The notes under the pieces: generated by a model
The model's database searches: none
What the model was told of the DNA's origin: nothing
The model's input: the letters and a program-made list of their open reading frames with translations, nothing else
In this document: positions 1 through 7,502 of the stretch, piece after piece
Layout: the number at the start of each line of letters is the position of its first letter
Position numbering within the stretch: position 1 is the first letter of the stretch
Program-made: the position numbers and the translations under genes
From: CAWJKP01 sp963843465
Lineage (GTDB): Bacteria; Planctomycetota; Planctomycetia; Pirellulales; Thermoguttaceae
Assembly (NCBI GenBank): GCA_963843465.1
Contig: CAWJKP010000001.1
Span: 2,294,001 to 2,358,000 of the forward strand
Length of the DNA: 64,000 nt
Direction: 5' to 3'

Positions 1-210
1 CCGCTTTTTGCGAGACCGGCCTTTCCCGCAGTTTGCTGATGCAGGGCCATCCGCTGCTGACCATGGGAAAGCGGCGACAAGTCGCCGCACTCCAAACGAT
101 CGTCGCAACGGCTTGTAGCGTAATGCGCTGAAAGGCGGACGAACTCTTTACGGGCATTGCCGTGAAGCGGTCCTAGGCCCGGCATTCATGCCGCGCTCGT
201 CTCGGCGGAG
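1..210. other. Intergenic, no gene recognised
   Basis: I see no convincing coding sequence here. It holds a short palindrome, GCGGCGACAAGTCGCCGC, at about 71-88. The stretch runs directly into the first copy of the 68-bp repeat array. Confidence 0.4.
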
Positions 211-870
211 CGACGGATTGACCACTACCGACCGCGCCGAACCCTTTCCCGCCCCCGCCGGGCTCGTCCCGGCGGAGCGAAGGATTGACCACTACCGACC
301 GCGCCGAACCCCTTCCCGCCCCCGCCGGGCTCGTCCCGGCGGCGCGAAGGATTGACCACTAAAGACCGCGCACGAACCCGTTCCCGCCCCCGCCGGGCTC
401 GTCCCGGCGGAGCGACGGATTGACCACTACCGACCGCGCACGAACCCCTTCCCGCCCCCGCCGGGCTCGTCCCGGCGGAGCGAAGGATTGACCACTACCG
501 ACCGCGCCGAACTCCTTCCCGCCCCCGCCGGGCTCGTCCCGGCGGAGCGACGGATTGACCACTACAGACCGCGTGCGAACCCCTTCCCGCCCCCGCCGGG
601 CTCGTCCCGGCGGAGCGAAGGATTGACCACTACCGACCGCGTGCAAACCCCTTCCCGCCCCCACCGGGCTCGTCCCGGCGGAGCGACGGATTGACCACTA
701 CCGACCGCTGACGAACCCCTTCCCGCCCCCGCCGGGCTCGTCCCGGCGGAGCGGCGGATTGACCACTACCGACCGCTGACGAACCCCTTCCCGCCCCCGC
801 CGGGCTCGTCCCGGCGGAGCGACGGATTGACCACTAAAGACCGCGCGCGAACCCGTTCCCGCCCCCGCCC
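211..870. repeat. Tandem array A of a 67-68 bp hairpin unit (about 10 copies)
   Basis: The anchor GGATTGACCAC recurs at about 215, 282, 349, 417, 485, 552, 620, 688, 756 and 824, a period of 67-68 bp. Each unit carries a GC-rich hairpin (CCGCCGGG, loop CTCGT, CCCGGCGG), then GAGCGA(A/C)GGATTGACCACTA and a short variable stretch. Nearly the whole unit is conserved, so there are no spacers in the CRISPR sense. Open frames read through it only because the period and composition avoid stops; I do not call them genes. Confidence 0.9.
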
Positions 871-875
871 GGGTA

Positions 876-1100
876 GGCAGCGCGTTGCAGGCTCGCCCGT
901 AGTGGCCAATCCTTCGCTCCGCTGGGGCAAGCCCAGCGGGGGCGGCAGCGCGTTGCAGGCGCGCCCGTAGTGGCCAATCCTTCGCTCCGCTGGGGCAAGC
1001 CCAGCGGGGGCGGCAGCGCGTTGCAGGCTCGCCCGTAGTGGCCAATCCCTCGCTCCGCTGGGGCAAGCCCAGCGGGGGCGGCAGCGCGTTGCAGGCTCGC
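876..1100. repeat. Tandem array B, inverted diverged relative of array A (3 full copies plus a partial)
   Basis: Units start at 876, 944, 1012 and 1080, an exact 68-bp period. The reverse complement of a unit aligns with the array A unit: hairpin, GGAGCGAAGGATTG(A/G)CCACTAC, then a variable tail. The stem is CCGCTGGG/CCCAGCGG where array A has CCGCCGGG/CCCGGCGG, so one C-G pair has become T-A on both sides, which keeps the pairing. The arrays face each other head to head. Confidence 0.88.
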
Positions 1101-1101
1101 C

Positions 1102-1484
1102 GGTGATAGGGCACGCTTTCAGCGGCCAGCCAAGCGAGCCCAAGCGGAACAGAAACCGACGACACGACCACGCCCAACCGCAGCGACCTTTCACCATTCC
1201 GGATTCGACGGGCTGATGGCTATCGGCCTGAAATCACGGTCTCTGCTCAGGTGATCGGTTAGCCCACGTCGCGTAGCGACGACGCGACGGTAGCCGTGGG
1301 TTTCAACCCACGGAACGCATGGCCCGACAGCTTCCCTTCGTCGCGTAGCGACGATTGAAATCGCCGGACTGCCCGACGGCACGCGGCTTGTTTTCAACGG
1401 TCGCTACGCGACGGGGGGCAATATCACGCGATCCGATCCGTGGGTTGAAACCCACGGCTACCATCATCACGTCGCTACGCGACG
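1102..1484 (-). pseudogene. Remnant of a deleted kinase locus: 5' leader fused to 3' end
   Basis: The part at 1102-1248 matches the 3' end and downstream flank of the intact kinase gene (1592-1801), and 1249-1484 matches that gene's upstream leader (about 4858-5092). On the minus strand the translated leader motif RRGLTDxLSR runs straight into the kinase tail motif DRDFRxIAIS and then a stop at 1191. This is what remains if an internal deletion removed almost the whole body of a second kinase copy. The copy also shows where the stop lay before a palindromic element entered the intact gene. Confidence 0.65.
1265..1484. repeat. 220-bp composite palindromic element, copy 1
   Basis: It contains four GTCGCGTAGCGAC-type hairpins (two in each orientation) and two copies of CCGTGGGTT(T/G)(C/A)AACCCACGG, so the whole element is a long imperfect inverted repeat. 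A second copy in the same orientation lies at 4874-5092, on the other side of the kinase gene. Structure and copy number suggest a non-autonomous (MITE/REP-like) element. Confidence 0.85.
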
Positions 1485-1556
1485 AACTCGAGTCAAGTGG
1501 ATAACCATTCAAGTGGAATGACCCGAAACCCATGTCAACGCTAACTCTTGCTCAGC

Positions 1557-4500
1557 CTACCGTTCGGGTAACCCGTTGAATCCGCGGCCGTGATAGGGCA
1601 CGCTTTCAGCGGCCACCCAAGGCAGCCCAAGCGGAACAAAAACCGACGACATGACCTCGCCCAACCGCGGCCGCCTTTCACCATTCCGGATTCGGTAGTA
1701 GGCACACGCCGTGTGCCGTAATTGGCGGGCGGCACACGGCGTGTGCCTGCTACAATTCCGGTAGCTGATGGCTATTGCCCTGAAATCACGGTCGCTGCTT
1801 CTTTTCTTCCGGCGCTTTCGATCGGTCAAGACTTCCGCTGGCCCCGCGTCCCATACCTTCAACGTCCCGTCCTGTTCCCGCGAGACGATCCGCCGGCCGT
1901 CCGGGCTGAACGCCACGCTGTCAACCTCCCCCGTGTGCCCCTTGAGCGTGAGCATTTCCTGGCCGGTCGCCGCGTCCCAGACCTCCACCGTGTTGTCCGC
2001 GCTGCCCGAGACGATCCGCTGACCGTCCGGGCTGAAGGCCACGCTCAAAACCCCGCCCGTGTACCCCTTGAGCGTGAGCGTTTCCTTACCGGTCGCCGCG
2101 TCCCAAACCTTCACTGTCTCGTCCTCACTGCCCGAGACGATTCGCCGGCCGTCCGGGCTGAAGGCCACGCTCGTAACCGCTTCCGTGTGTCCCTTGAGCG
2201 TCAGCGTTTCCTGGCCCGTTGCCGCGTCCCAGAGCTTTACCATACTTTCCTGGCCGTGCCACAAGTCGTATACCGTGTTGCCATTACTTCCCGAGACGAT
2301 CTGCCGGCCGTCCGGGCTGAAGGCCACGCTATCCAACGACGCACCCGCGTGCCCCTTGAACGTTAGCGTTTCCTTGCCGGTCGCCGTGTCCCAGACCTTC
2401 GCCGTCCCGTCATTATCGCCCGAAACAATCTGCCGGCCGTCCGCGCTGAAGGAAACACTCGAAACCAAACTCGTGTGTCCCTTGAGCGTGAGCGTTTCCT
2501 TGCCGGTGGTCGCGTTCCAGACCGTTACCATGCCGCCGCCCGCATCCGGCGCGAACGGGTCGCACCCGCCGCCCGAGACGATCCGCCGGCCGTCCGGACT
2601 GAAGGCCAAGCTCGAAACCAGAGCCTCGTGCCCTTTGAGCGTGAGCATTTCCTGGCCGGTCGCCAGGTCAAAGACCTTCACCATCCTGTCACTGCCCGAG
2701 ACGACCCGCCGACCGTCCGGGCTGAAGGCCACGCTCGATACGTTAAGCGTGTGTCCCAAGAAGATCCTACTTCGTTCCGGGATGAGGTTCCGCAGATGGC
2801 CATACTCCCAGCCGCGCAGATCCGATGCACACGCATCTAAAAGGCATTCCGCATCCGCGTAATCGTTTTCGGCTATATCTCGCTGTGCAAGGCCGATCTG
2901 GATGGCGTATTGCGCTGTGCGGGTGCAGAGGAGTTGCGTTTCCGCGCGTCGCTTTTCGTCTAGGGCCTCCTTGGCCTTCCGTTGTGCTTCCGAAGCATTC
3001 GCGTCGGCGCGCTGCTTTTCCTGTAGCGCCTCCTTGGCTTTGCGTTGAGCATCCGCCGCATTCGTGTCCGCGCGTTTCTTTTCGTCTTGGGCCTCCTTGG
3101 ATTTCCGTTGAGCTTCCGCGGCGCTCGTGTCCGCGCGTTGCTTTTCGTCTTCGGCCTGCTTGGCTTTCCGCCGGGCCTCCGCGGCGCTGGCGTCCGCGCA
3201 CTTGGCGTTGCGGTCCGCCTCGTTCGCCTTCTGATCCGCGCGATCCGCGTTCTTGTTTGCCCGGTCCCTCTCGGCAACGGCTTGTCTCTGGCTCGTAACG
3301 GCTTTGACGGCGAAGATCGACGAAATCAACGTGCCGGCAATCAGCGTCAACGCCACCGCTGCCGCCAGGCCGGCTACGACGGGCTGACGGCGGCACCAAC
3401 GCCAAAGCTGCTCGGGCTTCCCGATCGGCCGGGCGCGGATCGGCTCCTTGGCGAGAAAACGGCGCAACTCGGCCACAACCTCGCCGGCGGACGGGTAACG
3501 AAGCCGCGGCTCCTTCTCCAGGCACTTTAGAACGATCGTCTCCAGGTCGCGGGGAATGCCGGCGACCAGCCGCCGCGGGCTGGGGGCGTCGTCCTCGACG
3601 TGCTGGCGCAACAGCATCGCCAGGCTGCCGCGAAAGGGCCGCTCGCCGGTGAGCAGCTCGAAGAGGATCACGCCCAGCGAATAGATGTCCGACCGCCGAT
3701 CGGCCTCGTGGCTGCGGCCCGCGGCCTGCTCGGGCGAGAGGTAGGCGGGCGTGCCCAGGACCTGGCCCTGGACGGTCATGGTCATTTCGCCCACCTCCCG
3801 CTTGGCCAGGCCGAAGTCGGTCACGTGTGGCTCGTCCCGCTCGTCCATCAAGATGTTCTGTGGCTTCAGGTCGCGGTGGATCACGCCATGCTCGTGGGCG
3901 TAGTCCAGAGCGTCGGCGATCTTCGCGCAAAGCGCGGCGGCCTCGTCGGAACCCAGGCGCCGGCCTCCACGCCACTCGTCCAGCGGCCGCCCGGCGATCA
4001 GCTCGCTGACGATGTAAAGCTGGTCGCCGTCGCGGCCGACCGCTTGCACGCCTACGATATGGGCATGGTGCAGTTGGGCGGCGGCACGCGCCTCGCGGAT
4101 GAACCGCTCCGCCTCATCCGCGTCGAGCTGCCCGCTGCGGGGAATCTTCACGGCCACGAGCGTGTCGAGCTGGGTATCCTTGGCCTTCCAGACCGAGCCG
4201 AAGGCGCCGACGCCCAACTGCTCGACGAGCTCGAAGTGGGCGATCCGCCGGCGGATGCGGGTCTGCCCGGCAATCGAGCGGTCCAGGGGAACGCCCCGAT
4301 CGACCAGGCTCAAGCTGCTGCCGCAGGACGGGCAGCTTATCTGGACCAACGGGTCCTGGTCGATGATCTCGACCGCCTGGTGGCAATGCGGGCAAGAGAT
4401 CCTGAAGGCCCAGGGCTGGAGCGGGGAGGGCGGGGGGCGGAGAACCGCGTTGGGTTCTCGGTGGTGGGGCTCGCTCCGCTGGAGCCACCCTACGGCCTCG

Positions 4501-4835
4501 ACCTGCCCTGCGGCGGCCGGGCGGTCGTTGTGATCCAGAGTCTCGTCGAAGAGGGCCGCAAACTCAGGCCGGTCCCGCAACTGGGGCCACTCGGCCAGGT
4601 AGTCGGCGGGTTCCTTGCGGGCGTTCGCGCGGCGGCGGCACTGGCGGTCCGTTTCGATCAGGCGGACGAGCATCGCCGCATAGCGGGGGTCATCGCGAGC
4701 CACCGGCACGTAGTCCGCCAGGCTCGGCGCCCCGGGGCCCCGCCAGGCCGCTTCCAAGCGTTGCATGGCCGAGAGCGCCAGCGACCAGGTCTCGTCGTCC
4801 CACTGCGGCTCGGGACGGTGGGAATCGTTGCTCAT
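1557..4835 (-). CDS. Ser/Thr protein kinase with zinc ribbon, TM segment and seven WD40 repeats
   Basis: The predicted protein has 1,092 residues. Order: N-terminal region (1-145), CPxC/CPSC zinc-ribbon-like segment (about 147-182), protein kinase domain (about 200-470), one membrane helix near 490-520, a coiled coil with repeated QRKAKEA(L/Q)xEKxRA motifs, and seven WD40 repeats ending at VKVWDAG. Kinase motifs are complete: Gly-rich GVGAFGSV, VAVK (Lys230), HRDLKPQN (Asp322), DFG (340-342). The ATG at 4835 is preceded by GGAG and starts where the protein stops looking like translated repeat, so I prefer it to upstream starts. The last ~60 residues are encoded by a palindromic insertion and flanking DNA and are probably not original. 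The ECF sigma gene upstream points to a kinase-sigma pair, as is common in planctomycetes; the signal is unknown. Confidence 0.92.
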   Translation of the reverse strand: MSNDSHRPEPQWDDETWSLALSAMQRLEAAWRGPGAPSLADYVPVARDDPRYAAMLVRLIETDRQCRRRANARKEPADYLAEWPQLRDRPEFAALFDETLDHNDRPAAAGQVEAVGWLQRSEPHHREPNAVLRPPPSPLQPWAFRISCPHCHQAVEIIDQDPLVQISCPSCGSSLSLVDRGVPLDRSIAGQTRIRRRIAHFELVEQLGVGAFGSVWKAKDTQLDTLVAVKIPRSGQLDADEAERFIREARAAAQLHHAHIVGVQAVGRDGDQLYIVSELIAGRPLDEWRGGRRLGSDEAAALCAKIADALDYAHEHGVIHRDLKPQNILMDERDEPHVTDFGLAKREVGEMTMTVQGQVLGTPAYLSPEQAAGRSHEADRRSDIYSLGVILFELLTGERPFRGSLAMLLRQHVEDDAPSPRRLVAGIPRDLETIVLKCLEKEPRLRYPSAGEVVAELRRFLAKEPIRARPIGKPEQLWRWCRRQPVVAGLAAAVALTLIAGTLISSIFAVKAVTSQRQAVAERDRANKNADRADQKANEADRNAKCADASAAEARRKAKQAEDEKQRADTSAAEAQRKSKEAQDEKKRADTNAADAQRKAKEALQEKQRADANASEAQRKAKEALDEKRRAETQLLCTRTAQYAIQIGLAQRDIAENDYADAECLLDACASDLRGWEYGHLRNLIPERSRIFLGHTLNVSSVAFSPDGRRVVSGSDRMVKVFDLATGQEMLTLKGHEALVSSLAFSPDGRRIVSGGGCDPFAPDAGGGMVTVWNATTGKETLTLKGHTSLVSSVSFSADGRQIVSGDNDGTAKVWDTATGKETLTFKGHAGASLDSVAFSPDGRQIVSGSNGNTVYDLWHGQESMVKLWDAATGQETLTLKGHTEAVTSVAFSPDGRRIVSGSEDETVKVWDAATGKETLTLKGYTGGVLSVAFSPDGQRIVSGSADNTVEVWDAATGQEMLTLKGHTGEVDSVAFSPDGRRIVSREQDGTLKVWDAGPAEVLTDRKRRKKRSSDRDFRAIAISYRNCSRHTPCAARQLRHTACAYYRIRNGERRPRLGEVMSSVFVPLGLPWVAAESVPYHGRGFNGLPER
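1695..1753. repeat. Palindromic mobile element (GTAG(T/C)AGGCACACGCC family), copy 1
   Basis: It has 24-bp inverted arms, GTAGTAGGCACACGCC... and its near-perfect complement, around a short centre. It sits in the 3' end of the kinase gene and is absent from the matching place in the kinase remnant near 1205. A second copy with the same arms lies at 42228-42302 inside the transporter gene. Confidence 0.85.
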
Positions 4836-4873
4836 GGGCTGGTTCTCCGGTCGGCTCAAGGGATCGGTAAGTC

Positions 4874-5092
4874 CACGTCGCGTAGCGACGATGCGATGGT
4901 AGCCGTGGGTTTTAACCCACGGAACGCATGGCCCCACACCTTCCGTTCGTCGCGTAGCGACGATTGAAATGGCCGGGTTGCACGACGGCACGCGGCTTCT
5001 TTTCGGCCGTCGCTACGCGACGGGGGCAATATCACGGCATCCGATCCGTGGGTTGAAACCCACGGCTACCATCATAACGTCGCTACGCGACG
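4874..5092. repeat. 220-bp composite palindromic element, copy 2
   Basis: It is a close match, in the same orientation, to 1265-1484, with the same GTCGCGTAGCGAC hairpins and CCGTGGGTT palindromes. It fills the space between the kinase and the ECF sigma gene, so any kinase promoter must lie within or beside it. Confidence 0.85.
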
Positions 5093-5121
5093 AACTTGTC
5101 TTCGCCTTTCGTGTTACCGGA

Positions 5122-5697
5122 TCAACCGGTTTCCGGCGGCAGCAGCCGGGCCAACCGCGCCCGGATGCGGTCGAGCTTGGCGCGGACCGTGGCCTCGGTA
5201 AAGTCGAATTGCGCGGCGATCTCCGCGCGGGTGAAACCTTCCAGGTGCAGGCGGAATATCTCGGGGTCCGGCGGCTGGAGCCCGTCGATGGCCCGTTGGA
5301 TGAGATCGGCCACCCCGGCGGCGTCCTCGGGCGATGGTTCCCGGTCGGGAATCCAATCGCCCGCCGGACCGGCCTCATGGGCTGCGTTTCGTTTATCCGC
5401 CTCCTGAGCCTCGATGTGGCTCAGCATCTTGTGCCGCGTGATCGTCTCCAGCAGTCGCCAGAGCGCGCCCGAGTGATCGATACGAAATCGCTGCTCCTTG
5501 ACGCCCTGGCAGAAGGAAGCCAAGGCCGATTGGACCGGGTCTTCCGGGCTTTCGCGGGCCGCTAGCCGCGCGCCCATCTCTCGGGCGACCAGCTCACACA
5601 GCTTGTCACGGTACCGCATGACCGCTTGCTCGACCGCCGAGCGGGTGCCGTCATTCAGGCGGATGAAGAAGTCCGCCGAGGTATTCGAGTCTGCCAT
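5122..5697 (-). CDS. ECF-type RNA polymerase sigma factor
   Basis: A 191-residue protein with region 2-like sequence in its first half (RYRDKLCELVAREMG) and a region 4 helix-turn-helix at the end (GFTRAEIAAQFDFTEATVRAKLDRIRARLARLL). The ATG at 5697 has AAGGAG nine bases upstream; longer forms begin in intergenic sequence. It would direct RNA polymerase to a private promoter set. It lies just upstream of, and in the same direction as, the WD40 kinase. In planctomycetes such sigma factors often pair with neighbouring Ser/Thr kinases, so phosphorylation control is plausible but inferred. Confidence 0.9.
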   Translation of the reverse strand: MADSNTSADFFIRLNDGTRSAVEQAVMRYRDKLCELVAREMGARLAARESPEDPVQSALASFCQGVKEQRFRIDHSGALWRLLETITRHKMLSHIEAQEADKRNAAHEAGPAGDWIPDREPSPEDAAGVADLIQRAIDGLQPPDPEIFRLHLEGFTRAEIAAQFDFTEATVRAKLDRIRARLARLLPPETG

Positions 5698-6759
5698 GAG
5701 GCGTAGCTCCTTCGCGAGAGGGCCGGCACGGCCGGATGATGGTTGATTGTACCCCGTTATTACCCCTGACAATAGGGGGCCGCCGATTCTAACCGCTTCG
5801 TCTTTCGGACGTTGCCGACGGACAGCCCCCAAATCATTAAGCGGGATTTCCGGGAGTCCCGGCGGGCAAAAAAGGGGAGAAGTCCAAATTACCGGACCAG
5901 TAAGCGGACCTATCCCTTATCTGTCAAAAAGAAGGGCCGAAAGGGGGAACGCTAATCCTCGCTAATCGTCGCTAATTCACCATAATTGGGTCGATCAGTG
6001 TCAATTAGTGTTCCCGTGCCTTGCCTGCGTCCAAGGACGTAGTGAGGGGAAAAGGGAAACGTCGCTGGAAACGCATCGCCGCGGCGGAGCCTGCGCCAAG
6101 CTGGCCAGAAAACGTCGCTCCAGACGCACCGCCGACCCGGAAACCGCGCCTCCTTGGACGCCATCGCTTCAGTTTGCGCCGCTCTAGGGCGGGCAAAGCG
6201 TTAATTTGCGCCGCTGGAGAGTACACAGGGCGGCAATTTGCGCCGCTCGAGGGTGGACAGGGCGGCAATTTGCGCCGGGCCGAAGACGCCATCTCGCCGC
6301 CTGCCGGCGCGAATCGCGGTGTCTACTGTCATACTCGCAAAACGGGTGTCTTGACCTTACCGGTTGTCAGCAAGAAAGTTGCGCCGACCAAGGGCGGCGG
6401 CGAGGCGGCCGAGGGCCGGCGCGGGGAAAAAAAGGGGATGCCTGCTACAAGAAACGTCAGTCGGTCTGTCGCTCAGGAAGAAGAACCCAACGACAGAACA
6501 CGAATCCTCGCTAATCTCCGCTCATTCACCCTATCTGACGCCTTTTTCGCAGTTCCGCGGCCGAGCCAGGCCCCATTCCCACCTGACCCGCCAACCGTTG
6601 CCGGCGGCGTTTTCCAGGGAGGAGCCGGCGACGAGGCCATGCACGGGCGGAGCTGCCAAGAAAACTTCCCTTTGCCTGTTCGCTCCGAAGGTCGTTTTGC
6701 GTTGAGACTCGTGGATCGGCAAGAACTTCTTCACCCCCCTTTGTCGAAAGGACAAAAAC
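5698..6759. other. Long intergenic region with short repeats
   Basis: I find no supported gene. At about 6190-6281 a roughly 35-bp unit containing GGGCGGCAATTTGCGCCG is repeated imperfectly about three times. The sequence CCTCGCTAAT(C/T) with following CGCTAATTCACC-like text occurs at about 5951-5981 and again, diverged, at about 6503-6532. Open frames here have no family resemblance and no good ribosome binding site. Confidence 0.5.
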
Positions 6760-7290
6760 ATGTTCGCTCTTGCACGAAAGATGGCCTTCGGTTTGCTGGC
6801 AACGACCCTGGTGATGGGGACGGCCCACGTGGCGGTGGCCGGGCCCGGGCCCCACTACTACGGCGGGCCGCACTACTACGGCGGGCCGCACTACTACGGC
6901 GGGCCCCACTACTACCACGGGCCCCACTACTACCCTGGGCCGGCTGTCGTGGTCAACCCCGTGGGCGTCTACTACGACGCGAGCCCCGTGAATCCGCTCG
7001 CGGCGGAGATCCAACTGATCAATCCGGCGACGAATCAGGTGGCGCTGAAGTACATTCTTAACGGCGGCCCGGTGCAGGTGCTGCCGGCCGGCGGCAGCGT
7101 GGCGATTCATGGCCAGTCGGTCGTCGCATTCGACCGCGGCGGGGCGATGGGCTGGGGCCGCTACGCCTTGACCAGCGGCAGCTACCAGTTCGTTCCGGCC
7201 GGCGGTGTCTGGACCTTGGTCCAGGAAACGGCCGAGACCGCCGCCGACGACACGATCATCGCGGCCGCCAATCCGGCTCCGGTAAACTGA
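6760..7290 (+). CDS. Small secreted protein with HYYGGP repeats
   Basis: The 176-residue protein begins with a signal peptide (hydrophobic core AFGLLATTLVMGTA, likely cleavage after VAVA). Five Tyr-rich repeats of the type GPHYYGGP follow (about residues 28-56), encoded by an 18-bp DNA repeat. The remaining ~115 residues form a globular-looking segment containing YILNGGPVQVLPAGGSVAI. AAAGGA lies upstream of the ATG, and a hairpin terminator follows the stop. I do not recognise a named family. Secreted Tyr/Gly/Pro-rich proteins with short repeats are frequent in planctomycetes, and an envelope or wall role is a guess. Confidence 0.8.
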   Translation: MFALARKMAFGLLATTLVMGTAHVAVAGPGPHYYGGPHYYGGPHYYGGPHYYHGPHYYPGPAVVVNPVGVYYDASPVNPLAAEIQLINPATNQVALKYILNGGPVQVLPAGGSVAIHGQSVVAFDRGGAMGWGRYALTSGSYQFVPAGGVWTLVQETAETAADDTIIAAANPAPVN

Positions 7291-7350
7291 GTGTCCGGGC
7301 CGACGCTTCCCTGAGCAAGCCATTTCCGACGCAGTTTGATCGGAAAAAGG

Positions 7351-7375
7351 AAACCGGCGGAGCCGGTTTCTTTTA
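7351..7375 (+). terminator. Rho-independent terminator of the secreted Tyr-rich protein gene
   Basis: AAACCGGC, loop GGA, GCCGGTTT forms a perfect 8-bp stem followed by CTTTT. It lies about 60 bases after the stop codon at 7290. The hairpin is symmetrical, but the T-tract fits the plus strand. Confidence 0.75.
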
Positions 7376-7502
7376 TTGGCTGCGGGAAAAAGGGACAGGC
7401 GCCGTGGCGGCGGTGTTTCTTCTTATGCCGCGCCGGCTTGTGCCACGGAGTCAGTCCCCTTTTCCCGCGAACCCGCCGCCGCCCCGATTCCCCCGTCCGG
7501 CG

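Noticed and set aside
211..1100. The regular 68-bp arrays could be a CRISPR array.
   Set aside because: Almost the whole unit is conserved; there are no unique 30-40 bp spacers, no cas genes, and the array reverses orientation midway.
359..1197. Several overlapping open frames on the minus strand across the arrays.
   Set aside because: They are translations of the tandem repeat with no ribosome binding site or family resemblance.
6021..7061. A 346-codon plus-strand frame upstream of and overlapping the Tyr-rich protein gene.
   Set aside because: It is low-complexity, runs through repeats and overlaps a well-supported secreted protein in another frame.
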